Shown here: positions 32,791-42,623 of the stretch, piece after piece | How the letters are laid out: each line of letters opens with the position of its first letter | Numbering within the stretch: the stretch's first letter is position 1 | Source of the DNA: Saccharicrinis aurantiacus | GTDB taxonomy: Bacteria > Bacteroidota > Bacteroidia > Bacteroidales > Marinilabiliaceae | NCBI RefSeq assembly: GCF_001660705.2 | Contig: NZ_LYBV02000021.1 | Location: forward strand, 62,001-126,000 | DNA length: 64,000 nt | Reading direction: 5' to 3' | Notes under the pieces: model-generated | What the model was told of the DNA's origin: nothing | Seen by the model: only the letters and a program-made list of their open reading frames with translations | Databases searched by the model: none | Made by a program: the position numbers and the translations under genes

Positions 32791-34368
32791 ATGAAACAGA
32801 TTATTTTCAGCACATTACTAGTGTGCATTTCTTTGGTAACTTTTGCCCAAAAACCAAATATTGTTGTTATTACAACAGATGATGTGGCACCTATGGATAT
32901 ATCAGCATACCATAGAGGATTAGGGGCAGTTAGTACGCCAAATATTGACAGAATTGCTGAAGAAGGGATGATGTTAAGCGATTTTTACGCACATCCGAGT
33001 TGTACCGCAGGTAGAGCTGCATTTATTACTGGTCAGTATCCTATACGTACCGGACTAACTTCTGTAGGTCAGCCAGGCTCACATTTAGGCCTGCAAGCTG
33101 AAGATGTTACGCTTGCAGAGTTATTAAAAGATAAAGGTTACGCCACTGCTCAGTTTGGTAAAAGTCACGTAGGTGATCGTAATGAGCACTTACCAACCGT
33201 ACATGGTTTCGATGAGTTCTTTGGAGTTCTTTATCATCTTAATATGATGAACCAACCGGAGCAACCAGAATTTCCAAAAGATCCGAATTATGTGGGACGC
33301 CCACGAAATGTACTATACACTAAAGCAACAGATGTAGATGATACTACGGTTGATCCTCGTTTTGGTAAAGTAGGCAAACAGACTATTGAAGATCGTGGAA
33401 CCTTATTTGCTGATAGACAAGCTACTTTTGATGATGAGGTACTTGAGATTTCAGAAAACTGGTTAGATAAAGTAACGGACGAAAAAGATCCATTCTTTTT
33501 ATGGTTTTGCCCTACACGTATGCACCAAGAGATATTTGTAAGCGATGAGTGGGCAGGTAAAAGTGGCCATGGAAAATATTCAGATGGATTAATGCACATG
33601 GATTACTTAATTGGTGAGCTATTAGACAAATTGGATGAACTTGGTGTAGCAGATAATACAATTCTATTATTTACCTCAGATAACGGTGTAAACCTTTCTC
33701 ACTGGCCAAGTGCTGGAGCAGCTAGTTTCCGTGGCGAAAAAGGAACCACGTGGGATGGTGGTCATAGAGTACCTATGTTAGTGCGTTGGCCAGGTAAAGT
33801 GCCTGCAGGAGAATATAGTGGCGAATTATTTACTGCTGAAGATTGGTTGCCAACTATTATGGCTGCTGTAGGCGAAGACGATATTAAATCAGAGCTTAAG
33901 GAAGGAAAGAAAGTAAACGGAACTGAGTACAAAGTACATATTGATGGTTACAACCAGATGGATGTAATTACCGGCAAAGGAAAATCAAACCGTCGCGAGT
34001 TTTTCTATTTTGGTGAGAACGATTTAAATGCCATTCGTGTTGACAATTGGAAAGTTCATTTGGCTTTAAAAAATGAGTGGGTAAAAGATAGAGAAATATT
34101 ACCAGCTGGTATGATTGTAGACATAAAACTTGATCCTTATGAAAGATCACCTGAAACACCAGGTCACTTTCTATGGCAAAAAGAGAAAACTTGGATTCTT
34201 CCTCAAATTGCAGGACCAATTATGGAATTCAATAAAAGTCTACAAGAGTTTCCACCACGTCAAAAAGGAGCTGGTTTAGGAGCTGCTGCTATCATGAATC
34301 AGATTAACAAAGCAATGGATTCGAATGCAGGTATCGATACACAAGGAGTAAAAAAACCTACTAATTAA
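32791..34368 (+). CDS. Arylsulfatase-type sulfatase, secreted
   Basis: This 525-residue exported sulfatase has a signal peptide of about 20 residues (VTFAQ). The mature enzyme begins KPNIVVITTDDVAP, with the metal-binding Asp pair at D30-D31. The formylglycine signature CTAGRAAFITG is at Cys71, converted by a maturase such as anSME or FGE in other organisms. Further signatures are FGKSHVGD, and DNGVNLS with the metal-binding Asp-Asn and HRVP. It belongs to the formylglycine sulfatase superfamily (S1), but the subfamily is not certain. The typical C-terminal beta-domain is present (LDPYERSPETPGH). It is followed by an Omp85-like barrel and two DUF1254 lipoproteins in what looks like a sulfated-substrate cassette. 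The substrate is unknown. Confidence 0.92.
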   Translation: MKQIIFSTLLVCISLVTFAQKPNIVVITTDDVAPMDISAYHRGLGAVSTPNIDRIAEEGMMLSDFYAHPSCTAGRAAFITGQYPIRTGLTSVGQPGSHLGLQAEDVTLAELLKDKGYATAQFGKSHVGDRNEHLPTVHGFDEFFGVLYHLNMMNQPEQPEFPKDPNYVGRPRNVLYTKATDVDDTTVDPRFGKVGKQTIEDRGTLFADRQATFDDEVLEISENWLDKVTDEKDPFFLWFCPTRMHQEIFVSDEWAGKSGHGKYSDGLMHMDYLIGELLDKLDELGVADNTILLFTSDNGVNLSHWPSAGAASFRGEKGTTWDGGHRVPMLVRWPGKVPAGEYSGELFTAEDWLPTIMAAVGEDDIKSELKEGKKVNGTEYKVHIDGYNQMDVITGKGKSNRREFFYFGENDLNAIRVDNWKVHLALKNEWVKDREILPAGMIVDIKLDPYERSPETPGHFLWQKEKTWILPQIAGPIMEFNKSLQEFPPRQKGAGLGAAAIMNQINKAMDSNAGIDTQGVKKPTN

Positions 34369-34450
34369 TGTGATCTTAACTAGGTAGTATAAAATAAATC
34401 GGATGTATTAACTGGTTTATTACTGATCAAGTGCAGCATAAAGTAAAGAA

Positions 34451-34480
34451 GAACTGTTATTCATTGCAGAATAACAGTTC
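34451..34480 (+). terminator. Hairpin after the sulfatase
   Basis: GAACTGTTATT (34451-34461) pairs perfectly with AATAACAGTTC (34470-34480) around an 8-nt loop, about 80 nt after the sulfatase stop. There is no U-tract; it may attenuate or bound the transcript. Confidence 0.5.
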
Positions 34481-34531
34481 CCTCCCTTGCTTAAACCATC
34501 GTCTATTATAACGTATTTAATAAATATTGAT

Positions 34532-35788
34532 ATGACACAGTTAATAAAAACCAAGGTTAAAACAACATTTTTGTTATTGGGTTTATTTACTGCTATGATG
34601 GTTTGTGCTCAGGAACAGACTGATTCTATAGCGGTAAGTATAAAAGAGGAAAAGCAAAAAAACGTTTCTTTTATTCCATTGCCAGTTATTTCATCCAATC
34701 CTACCAATGGGTTTATGTATGGTTTAGCGCCAGGAGCTACTTGGTTTATGGGTGATCCAACAACAACAAGTGTGTCGTCGGGTCTAGGGTCTGTTATTTA
34801 TACCACAAATAAGCAGTTAATATTAACAGCTAAAACCAATATATTCACAGAGAATGATAATTGGAATTTTTTAGGAGATTGGCGTTACTTTATTACTTCG
34901 CAACCAAATTATGGTTTGGGTACAGGACCAAGTTCAAACCAAGTTGTTGACGCAGGTTTTGAATACGAGGATAATATGTGGAGTGCACCCATTGATGGAG
35001 CTCAAATGTTAGAGTTTAACTATATCCGTTTTCATGAAACAGCGATGAAGCGCTATAAAGATACCCGTCTTTTCTTAGGAGTAGGTTATCATTTAGATAT
35101 TCATTCTAATATTCAAGATAACCTACTCGATTTAGAGAGTGAAACGCCCGTATTAACAAGTCATTATTTATATAATACAGCGCATGGTTTTTCTACAACA
35201 GGCTATACTATGTCCGGAGTCTCCCTTAGTGCATCCTACGATAGTCGTGATAATACCACCAATCCTTACTCAGGAAGATATGCATACATTAACTTCAGAA
35301 TGAATCCAGAATGGTTGGGTAGTGATCAGGGGTCAACAATGTTATGGGCCGAATACCGCGATTACATAAATTTAGATAAAAATAGACCGCGCCATATGTT
35401 GGCATTCTGGACTTACGCATCATCCGTTACTTCAGGTAATGTTCCCTATTTAGATTTACCAGCATTGGGTTGGGATCAGTTCGGGAAATCAGGAAGGGCT
35501 TATACCAAGGGGCGCTTTATGGGCGAAGACCTATGGTATGCCGAGATGGAGTACCGCGTACCTTTGCAGAAAATTAAAGATACATTTGGGGCAGTTGCCT
35601 TTGTAAATGCTACTTCGGCCAGTAATAGAATGAACGATGTTCATTTATTTGATCATGTTGATATTGGTGCAGGAGTCGGTTTACGTATCATGATTAATAA
35701 AAAGCGTAAAACAAATTTAACGCTTGATTATGCCTGGGGTCAATACGGAGCTAGTGGGTTCTATCTTGGTATTAACGAAACATTCTAA
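34532..35788 (+). CDS. BamA/Omp85-like outer-membrane barrel
   Basis: This is a 418-residue exported barrel protein. The start is at ATG 34532 (MTQLIKTKVKTTF), which gives a signal peptide ending VCAQ; an upstream TTG frame at 34487 is less likely. The mature part has the surface-antigen (D15) character: SNPTNGFMYGLAPGATW, YDSRDNTTNPYSGRYAY (the Omp85-typical YDxRDN turn), a run of beta strands, and a C-terminal aromatic strand ASGFYLGINETF. There are no POTRA domains, so this is a short Omp85 relative rather than BamA itself. It sits between the sulfatase and the DUF1254 genes. It may be an outer-membrane pore or export component; the direction of transport cannot be told. Confidence 0.8.
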   Translation: MTQLIKTKVKTTFLLLGLFTAMMVCAQEQTDSIAVSIKEEKQKNVSFIPLPVISSNPTNGFMYGLAPGATWFMGDPTTTSVSSGLGSVIYTTNKQLILTAKTNIFTENDNWNFLGDWRYFITSQPNYGLGTGPSSNQVVDAGFEYEDNMWSAPIDGAQMLEFNYIRFHETAMKRYKDTRLFLGVGYHLDIHSNIQDNLLDLESETPVLTSHYLYNTAHGFSTTGYTMSGVSLSASYDSRDNTTNPYSGRYAYINFRMNPEWLGSDQGSTMLWAEYRDYINLDKNRPRHMLAFWTYASSVTSGNVPYLDLPALGWDQFGKSGRAYTKGRFMGEDLWYAEMEYRVPLQKIKDTFGAVAFVNATSASNRMNDVHLFDHVDIGAGVGLRIMINKKRKTNLTLDYAWGQYGASGFYLGINETF

Positions 35789-35903
35789 TATTATTTCATT
35801 TTTTATATTGTAAATAAACAAACCTAACCCTAATTCTTTTCTCACTTTCAATACCTCTGTGCAAAAAGGGGTGTTTTTTCTAGAAATTCAAATAAGAGAA
35901 ATT

Positions 35904-37379
35904 ATGCGTTTTAAAAATATAATTTATTCAAGTGCTATATTATTTGCGGTATTCACATCGTGCTCGCCTAAGACAGAGAGTTGCAAAAGTAGCTCAGATC
36001 CTAAAAAAGCCATTATGAATACTGTAATTGCACAAAAAGATCCGATAATAAGTGTAGCTCCAAATCTTGAAATAGCAGCCATGGGCGACTATGCTGATGC
36101 CAAATCAATAGGTACCTTGGCATATGAGTGGGGTTATGCAATGGTGCGTATGGAACAAGCTATGCGCGAATATATCGATGTGCCTAACCCTAAGCCACAA
36201 ACCAGTTATCGTGCACCATTAAACGAAATAGGTTGGGCTAGGAGACTACCTACAGCAGACGATAAGGATATGCCTACAGCAAATAATGATACCTATTACA
36301 TGAGTGCAGTTGTTGATTTAACTGAGCCTTACATATTAGAAACTCCAGATACAGATGGACGATATTATGTGGTAAATGTTTTTGATATGTACCACAATTT
36401 AACCGAGTATATTGGAAAAAGAAATACGGGTACAAAAGCTCAAAAAGTGGCTCTTGTGCCTCCGGGTTGGACAGGTAAGTTACCTAAAGGCGTTACAAAA
36501 ACAGTAACATCAAATACAAAGAAAGTATGGCTTTGGGGTAGGGTACACGTACTCGAAGGTGAGGATGTTGCAAAGGTACATGGTTTGCAAGATCAGTTTG
36601 TGTTAAAATCTTTAAGTGAATTTGGTGGTAAGCGTAATGTAGTTAAAACAACTACTTTACCTGCTATGCCTGAGTATCCAGTAACAGATTCTTTACGCTT
36701 TTATAAATACCTTGCTTTTGCAATGAGTCAAAACGAAATACTAGCGGATGATAAATCTTTAGTGGGACAATTAGAGCGCATTGGTATTAAAGATGGTAAA
36801 TTTCATGAGTCGGAGCTTAACGAGCATCGTTTAAGAGGATTAAAAGAAGCTGCAGTTGATGGACCATTAGCAATATTAGCTTCTATGTATTCATCTTCGT
36901 TTGTTAATAACGGTTGGAACGTAGCCTTAAAATTAGATAATTATGGTTACGATTTCTCTTTCCGTTCTCTTATTGCAGGTCCATATTTAGGTGGTCAGGG
37001 CGAAAAAGAAGCCATGTATCCAATCCGATTCACCGATAGTGATAACAAACCTGCATTGGGTGTAAATACTTATAAAATTCACTTTGATAAAGAACCACCA
37101 GTAAATTCTTTCTGGTCCTTAACTCTTTACGATGCTACCAATAAATTATTTGTTGATAATGAGTTAAATCGTTATAAGTTTAGTTCAGAGTCTGAAGCAC
37201 TAAAAAGAAATGAAGATGGATCGTTTGATATCATTCTTCAGAATAAAAAGCCAGAAAATACCGATAACTGGTTGCCTGCTCCGGAAGGAAATTTCTATCT
37301 GATTTTAAGAATGTATGAGCCTAAGCAAGAGGTTATTGATTTAAGCTATCAATTCCCACAAATGGTTAGGATGAACTAA
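35904..37379 (+). CDS. DUF1254/DUF1214 lipoprotein, copy 1
   Basis: This is a 491-residue lipoprotein starting at ATG 35904 (MRFKNIIYSSAILF), with the lipobox VFTSC. It has the two-domain layout of DUF1254 (N-terminal; WGYAMVRMEQAMREY, PLNEIGWARRLPTADDKDMP, TANNDTYYMSAVVDL) and DUF1214 (C-terminal; INSFWSLTLYD-like VNSFWSLTLYDATN, then YKFSSESEALKRNEDGSFDI). These proteins are secreted and of unknown biochemistry. It is followed after 40 bp by a paralogue, so the pair is probably co-transcribed with the sulfatase and Omp85 genes. Confidence 0.85.
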   Translation: MRFKNIIYSSAILFAVFTSCSPKTESCKSSSDPKKAIMNTVIAQKDPIISVAPNLEIAAMGDYADAKSIGTLAYEWGYAMVRMEQAMREYIDVPNPKPQTSYRAPLNEIGWARRLPTADDKDMPTANNDTYYMSAVVDLTEPYILETPDTDGRYYVVNVFDMYHNLTEYIGKRNTGTKAQKVALVPPGWTGKLPKGVTKTVTSNTKKVWLWGRVHVLEGEDVAKVHGLQDQFVLKSLSEFGGKRNVVKTTTLPAMPEYPVTDSLRFYKYLAFAMSQNEILADDKSLVGQLERIGIKDGKFHESELNEHRLRGLKEAAVDGPLAILASMYSSSFVNNGWNVALKLDNYGYDFSFRSLIAGPYLGGQGEKEAMYPIRFTDSDNKPALGVNTYKIHFDKEPPVNSFWSLTLYDATNKLFVDNELNRYKFSSESEALKRNEDGSFDIILQNKKPENTDNWLPAPEGNFYLILRMYEPKQEVIDLSYQFPQMVRMN

Positions 37380-37419
37380 ATCAGATTATTTATTAGGGTT
37401 GCTCATTAAATTATACATT

Positions 37420-38856
37420 ATGGATATGAAAAATATAAGCTTAACGCTATTAGTCATTTTAATGGGGCTTAGTAGTTGTCAGCAGACAAGAAATACTAAA
37501 GAAAGTTCTACCAATAATAAATTCAATTCCATTGAGGAACAAGTAGCCTACCAACGTGCTTTTGAAGCCGTGGTTTGGGCTACTCCTGCAACGGCTATTT
37601 ATCGCTTGCGCGAAGGATTTTTAGATGTACCTGGGGTAGACGATAATGTGGTTGTGGCCTATTCGAAGCCGGCATTATCTATACATAAAGCCATCACAGC
37701 AAATACGGCAACACCATATATCACCGCTTATACTGATTTACGTAATGGCCCAGTTGTTTTAGAGGTTCCAGCCGTAAGTGAAAAGGCAAGTTTATACGGT
37801 CAAGTTGTTGATGCATGGCAATCAACAATTGCAGGTGTTGGCCCTTCGGGTGCCGACAAAGGAAAAGGAGGGAAGTATCTATTAATACCGCCCAATTACA
37901 ATGGTCCTATTCCAGCATCGGGTTATATTCCCGTGCAATCCACTACGTATCGCTTGGCGCTTGTTTTTCGTTCAATACGAGGGAAAAATGCTACCGATGA
38001 AGATGCTTATGCCTACACGCAAAGTATGAAAATGTATTATTTGGGAGATAAAACCACAGAAACAAAATTTGTTGATGGAATACCTCATAAATTAAATACG
38101 CTTCCGCGATATGATTATAGAGCCTTGGAAGATATTCATGCTATTTTTAGTGTGGAGCCAGTTCTTGAAAGGGATAAAGTGATGATGGGTATGTTGGCCT
38201 CTATTGGTATTGAAAAAGGAAAACCCTTTAATCCAACTCCGCGCATGAAAGAGATCTTTGATATGGCTGCTAAAGATGCTTATGCCTATATGCACAATTT
38301 AGTAGATCAACATCATACAGATGGATTGTATTGGGAAGATAGAAACTGGAGTTTTGTGATGCGATCAGATAATGCTGATGGTTTCGAATTTGTATCAGAA
38401 GATCAAATTCAATTAGATAAACGTGCTGCTGCGTGGAGTTTCTTTACTCTTTATCCTAAAAAATTAGGAGAACGTCCCGCTACTGTATATTTAGCGCCAA
38501 CTGCCGATGATGCGGGTAATGCTTTAGAGGCAGGTAACTTGTATAAAATAACTATTCCTAAGGATATACCAGCTAAGCAGTTTTGGTCTGTAACAGTATA
38601 TGATGATGTTACTTGGGCATTTATCGATAATGAAATGGAACGTTCTGGTCTGGGTTTATTTAATACCCCGGATATGCAAATGAATGAGGATGGCAGTGTT
38701 GATGTATATTTTGGTCCGGAAGCGCCTAAAGGATTAGAGTCTAATTGGGTTCCAACAGAAGGAAAGAAACCATACGTTTGGTTACGTTTATATGGGCCCG
38801 ATGAGGCATTTTGGGATAAGTCTTTTGTTATGCCAGATGTACAATTGGTAAAATAA
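37420..38856 (+). CDS. DUF1254/DUF1214 lipoprotein, copy 2
   Basis: This is a 478-residue lipoprotein and a paralogue of the preceding gene, sharing the domain order and the motifs VYDDVTWAFIDNE, FWSVTVYDDVT and WLRLYGPDEAFWDKSF. The lipobox is GLSSC. Chosen start ATG 37420; ATG 37426 (MKNISLTLL) is also possible. The two copies are clearly diverged, so this is an old tandem duplication or two specialised members rather than a recent copy. The gene is convergent with a WG-repeat lipoprotein and a perfect hairpin lies between them. The function is unknown. Confidence 0.85.
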   Translation: MDMKNISLTLLVILMGLSSCQQTRNTKESSTNNKFNSIEEQVAYQRAFEAVVWATPATAIYRLREGFLDVPGVDDNVVVAYSKPALSIHKAITANTATPYITAYTDLRNGPVVLEVPAVSEKASLYGQVVDAWQSTIAGVGPSGADKGKGGKYLLIPPNYNGPIPASGYIPVQSTTYRLALVFRSIRGKNATDEDAYAYTQSMKMYYLGDKTTETKFVDGIPHKLNTLPRYDYRALEDIHAIFSVEPVLERDKVMMGMLASIGIEKGKPFNPTPRMKEIFDMAAKDAYAYMHNLVDQHHTDGLYWEDRNWSFVMRSDNADGFEFVSEDQIQLDKRAAAWSFFTLYPKKLGERPATVYLAPTADDAGNALEAGNLYKITIPKDIPAKQFWSVTVYDDVTWAFIDNEMERSGLGLFNTPDMQMNEDGSVDVYFGPEAPKGLESNWVPTEGKKPYVWLRLYGPDEAFWDKSFVMPDVQLVK

Positions 38857-38920
38857 ACATCTTTTGTTGTATAGTGTCGTTGTTAGCCAACTGGCTAATA
38901 ACATTGTGTTATGTATGTGA

Positions 38921-38955
38921 GAAAGGGGTTATGGACATAGTCCATAACCCCTTTC
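38921..38955. terminator. Perfect 16-bp hairpin between convergent genes
   Basis: GAAAGGGGTTATGGAC (38921-38936) pairs perfectly with GTCCATAACCCCTTTC (38940-38955) around a 3-nt loop, 64 nt after the DUF1254 stop and 21 nt before the convergent WG gene's stop. It probably terminates both transcripts. Confidence 0.8.
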
Positions 38956-38976
38956 GAATATTTTAAGAAGCCTGTG

Positions 38977-40317
38977 CTATTTGGCTAATAATCGCTTTAA
39001 AGTTGCCATTCCTTTAGCTTTGATATCTTTAGCGGATTTCAAGTTAAAATATAATGAACTTTCTGTCTTCCATACAGTTTTACCCTCTTTGTTAATGTAG
39101 CCCCATCCATTTGAAAATTCGACTTCAGCTAATCCATTAATAAATGGATAAGCATATTTAAATTGAGGATTAATGGAGTATTCACCTTTTGTATTTATGA
39201 ATCCCCAGTAGCCATCCTCTAAAACAGGCGCTAATCCTTCGTTAAACCACATAGCGTATTCATATCGTCCATCAACAGCTTGGTTACCTTCTTTATTGAT
39301 GAATATCCATTTGTTACCTTGTTTTACAGGAGCAAGTTCATTTATAAACTGCCATGCATCACTATAACTAGGTTCTATTATTACATTGCCTTCTGAATCC
39401 ATAAAACCATAATCACTACCATTTTTCGTAAAGTAGGTCAAACCATCGTTAAAAAATCCTGCCTCCTCGTAAATAGCAGGGATGGCAATAGCACCTTCTT
39501 TATTAATAAATCCTATTTTATAATCCTCTGTCTGAACAAGCGATAATCCCCCGTAAAATGAATTGGGATATCTAAAATCTGAATTTAGGGTAAATTTTAC
39601 ATTAAATGTATTTCCTTTATATTCTATACATTTATAACTATTCTCATTACTTTCTCTTACAAATGCTAAATTGTCATAGAATTCACTCGCGTAAGAATAG
39701 GTATCTCCTATATTTACCCCTTGTTTGTCAATGTATTGTACCTTCCCATTGCTGTACGTGAGTGCAAGTCCATTTTTAGAAAATTCATATGCTTCTCTGT
39801 ATTTATAATCAATAACAGGTTCTAGATTATGGTTAATATAGCCATACACTTCTGTTGTGCTTGTTTCTTCAGTATAATATGGCACTAGAATATAATAATT
39901 ATCATAGAGGTCAGAATCATTTAGGTTGTCACCATTCTTATTGTAGTGCTTAATGTTATCATTATTTCTATAATAACCATAGTACTCAGTTTCTTTACTA
40001 TTGTTATAATCCCAAAATGTACTAACAACATCGTTATACTCTGTTTTTTCGGTAATCTCGCGTGTTTTAGAAACGGCAGCCATGTCATAGCTAAAATGTT
40101 GTGCGAATTCGAATTCTAGAGTTTTTACATTACCGTCCTTGTCTATATAGCCTCCTTTGTTAGCTTCATGAATTGGCCAGTATTTGTTACTACGACCACC
40201 TGTTAATAAGCTCGATCCTGATTCTCCAGGTTTGGGGTCATCTTTTTTACAGGATACTGTACATAATGCAAGGGCTATAAATGCAAGGCCAGCTAGTTTT
40301 AAAGTTTTCATATTCAT
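38977..40317 (-). CDS. WG-repeat lipoprotein
   Basis: This is a 446-residue lipoprotein. ATG 40317 or 40311 (MKTLKLAGLAFIALAL) precedes the lipobox CTVSC. The body is built of WG (KWG-type) repeats, for example YGYINHNLEPVIDYKYREAY, YKIGFINKEGAIAIPAIYEE, YGFMDSEGNVIIEPSYSD, KWIFINKEGNQAVDGRYEYA and YWGFINTKGEYSINPQFKYA, ending GWGYINKEGKTVWK. Repeats of this kind mediate protein-protein or ligand binding on the surface; no enzyme motif is present. The 570-bp region upstream carries the CATAGGTA palindrome, so it may be separately regulated. Confidence 0.9.
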   Translation of the reverse strand: MNMKTLKLAGLAFIALALCTVSCKKDDPKPGESGSSLLTGGRSNKYWPIHEANKGGYIDKDGNVKTLEFEFAQHFSYDMAAVSKTREITEKTEYNDVVSTFWDYNNSKETEYYGYYRNNDNIKHYNKNGDNLNDSDLYDNYYILVPYYTEETSTTEVYGYINHNLEPVIDYKYREAYEFSKNGLALTYSNGKVQYIDKQGVNIGDTYSYASEFYDNLAFVRESNENSYKCIEYKGNTFNVKFTLNSDFRYPNSFYGGLSLVQTEDYKIGFINKEGAIAIPAIYEEAGFFNDGLTYFTKNGSDYGFMDSEGNVIIEPSYSDAWQFINELAPVKQGNKWIFINKEGNQAVDGRYEYAMWFNEGLAPVLEDGYWGFINTKGEYSINPQFKYAYPFINGLAEVEFSNGWGYINKEGKTVWKTESSLYFNLKSAKDIKAKGMATLKRLLAK

Positions 40318-40887
40318 ATGTTATAATTAAATGTTTAGGAGTTAAATAGTTTAAACAAGCTTCTTACCCTATTTTATTAATAGAGCAACAGGGCTTTATT
40401 GTGGAATTATAAATTGGATGTGTGTTTGCTTTTTATTTAGGTCGCAATATTATAATAAAATGTAATGGTGTGCAATGTTAATCATAATATATTTTTAGTC
40501 ATTCGTAAAATATCTGTTATGCTGACATTAGATGGATCGATACTTAATATAACTATAAAAGGATGGTAATTGAGGTACTTTTATTCGGTATAGATAATAC
40601 ATTTAGCATATTTTTGATTCCTATATGCAAGCAATTTTCCTTTAAAGCTATTGTAGCTAATATTTCATAGGTATCGCGCAAATATTCCTTACCTATGGAA
40701 AAAAAATTCCATAGGTAAGGAAAAAAAACTGCATAGGTATGGAATTTTACCTCCTTGTATATGTTTGATTATCAATAATTATTAAAGGTGAAGAAATCAC
40801 CTTTTTTAAGGTGTTATCCGGGTTGATAAATAGAATGTAGTTAAGCTAAAGCTACAGTGATGTTCGTTATGCAAAATCCTACTTTAG
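40318..40887. promoter_or_regulatory. Intergenic region with CATAGGTA-type repeats
   Basis: This 570-bp gap lies upstream of the WG gene (minus strand) and downstream of the TPR regulator. The motif CATAGGTA occurs at 40666 and 40732 and within a perfect 16-bp inverted repeat (TTCCTTACCTATGGAA at 40685-40700, TTCCATAGGTAAGGAA at 40707-40722, loop of six A). A weak hairpin (AAAGGTGA/TCACCTTT, 40784-40804) could terminate the regulator gene. It is a candidate operator array or a small dispersed element. Confidence 0.5.
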
Positions 40888-42528
40888 TTATTTGGCTCCA
40901 CCAATATTGGTCATGTATGTACTCAACTTTTCTTCGTGCGCCAATCCTATTTTTTTTCGGATGCGATAGCGCGATGTATGCACACTTTGTAATGAGATGT
41001 TGAGTATCTGTGCCATTTCGTTACTGTCAAAATTAAGTTTTATCAATGCGCAATGTTTCTGTTCTGTAAAAGTAAGTTCAGGATGCTTTTTCTGCAGTTC
41101 TTCGTAAAAACGGTCATTAATTTCTTTGAATCTTACATCAAAATCGTTCCATAAATTCTTTTTCTGATTCAGATGTTTGTGCTGTAATTCCTTATACTTT
41201 AATGGTAAATCTTGCTTTATAATATTCAATAGCTCATTCACAGCTTGCTCTTTCTCTAGCATTTGCAGGGCATTGCTGGTTAAATCTTTATTTTTAAGTT
41301 CGAGTATGGCATTACTTTTTTCCTTTTCCAATTCTTGCTTAACCGTTATGTTTTTAATTTTGCTTTGATGGCGGTAACGCAGATAAACCACAAAACCACT
41401 AAGTATCAAAAGTAGAGAAATCAGTTGCCACTGAAGTCGAGAAGAGTTTTTCGATTTAATAATTAAGTTCTGGGCATTAATCTGATCTTCTCTTTTATTA
41501 ATGGTCTCTTTATATCTGTTCTTAACTTCAAAAAGGTTTTGATTGCGTTTGTTGGTTAAATTAAACAAGCTGTCAGCCGCATGGGTTGAGGCTAATAAAT
41601 TACTATAGGCTTTATTCATTAAGCCTTTTTGTTTATAGATTTCCGATATTTTAAGATATAGCTCAGGTTTAAATTCTACATATGCACCATAACTTTCCAT
41701 TATATCTAAACTCTTGTGGTAATAAAATAAAGCACTGTCTACCTCTTCTTTTGCAACCTTCAAATCTCCCAGAAAAGAGTATATCACTGTTTTGTACTTT
41801 TCTTCGTTTTTACCTAAATATTGAAGCGATTTATATAAATGTGTTTTAGATCGGTGGTAACGCCCAAACTGTAAATAAATATATCCTTTATTGGCATCAA
41901 CATACGGCAAGTGTTTGTCCTTTGGCTTGTTGTAGCTGCATGAATCAAGGTAACTAAACGCAACATCATATTGCTTTTTATCCATATAAAGTGTGGCGAT
42001 GCTAAAATAGGTAGAGATGATTTGAGAAGTGAAATGATCATTTTCAATTTCTTTGGCTAAGCGCAAGGCATATTCAAAGTGTTGCAGTGCTTTAACTTCT
42101 TTATTAAAAATGTTGTACAAAATACCAAGGTTTCGGTTTATGGTGATAATGTAACTCTTAGGGGTGTTTGAACTAACATTTAATTGGGCTTCCCATAAGT
42201 TATCAAAGGCCGTTTCGTAGTTTCCCCTAAATCTGTCAATATCGCTTAGGCCAATTAGGCATTTGATGGTATTTATAGAATCGTACTTGCTTTTTGCAGT
42301 TGTTAATAACTGGCTCAATTCTCGATACGATTGATTGGGTGTGCTGTTGATATTACTTATGGAAGCCTTCAGTTCTTTTTCTAATTTCACCTTGGATGAA
42401 TCAATATTAGATTGTGCATCTGAGTAGTGGCTAAATAGAGTGATAAATAATAGCAATAACAGTGGTGTTTTGATTAAGTGTTTGATTTGTAGTGTTCTAT
42501 TTAATTTTATACTTGCTATATCAATCAT
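40888..42528 (-). CDS. TPR-transmembrane-LuxR-type regulator
   Basis: This 546-residue protein has the layout of the Bacteroidota membrane regulators that combine TPRs with an HTH. The signal/anchor segment is at about 18-38 (LIKTPLLLLLFITLFSHY), TPR-like helices span about 50-310 (for example ENDHFTSQIISTYFSIATLY), and a transmembrane helix lies near 363-383 (LQWQLISLLLILSGFVVYL). A coiled-coil stretch (QELEKEKSNAILELKNKDLT) follows, and the C-terminal HTH is at about 483-535 (ELTFTEQKHCALIKLNFDSN, MAQILNISLQSVHTSRYRIR). The TPRs probably sense a periplasmic ligand. It is divergent from the GH3 gene (161 bp) and most likely controls it or the PUL; the inducer is unknown. Confidence 0.85.
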   Translation of the reverse strand: MIDIASIKLNRTLQIKHLIKTPLLLLLFITLFSHYSDAQSNIDSSKVKLEKELKASISNINSTPNQSYRELSQLLTTAKSKYDSINTIKCLIGLSDIDRFRGNYETAFDNLWEAQLNVSSNTPKSYIITINRNLGILYNIFNKEVKALQHFEYALRLAKEIENDHFTSQIISTYFSIATLYMDKKQYDVAFSYLDSCSYNKPKDKHLPYVDANKGYIYLQFGRYHRSKTHLYKSLQYLGKNEEKYKTVIYSFLGDLKVAKEEVDSALFYYHKSLDIMESYGAYVEFKPELYLKISEIYKQKGLMNKAYSNLLASTHAADSLFNLTNKRNQNLFEVKNRYKETINKREDQINAQNLIIKSKNSSRLQWQLISLLLILSGFVVYLRYRHQSKIKNITVKQELEKEKSNAILELKNKDLTSNALQMLEKEQAVNELLNIIKQDLPLKYKELQHKHLNQKKNLWNDFDVRFKEINDRFYEELQKKHPELTFTEQKHCALIKLNFDSNEMAQILNISLQSVHTSRYRIRKKIGLAHEEKLSTYMTNIGGAK

Positions 42529-42623
42529 TTTATAGGCTTTAAGAGTAGCGTTAGACTAGCTTTATATGTGAGCTGACTAGTTATTGTTCAGTGATAAAAT
42601 GTTAAATCGGGATGTCAATATAA

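Noticed and set aside
35821-35833. AACCTAACCCTAA as a telomere-like repeat
   Set aside because: Only a single copy is here and two related copies at 44971 and 45065; it is better seen as a leader motif.
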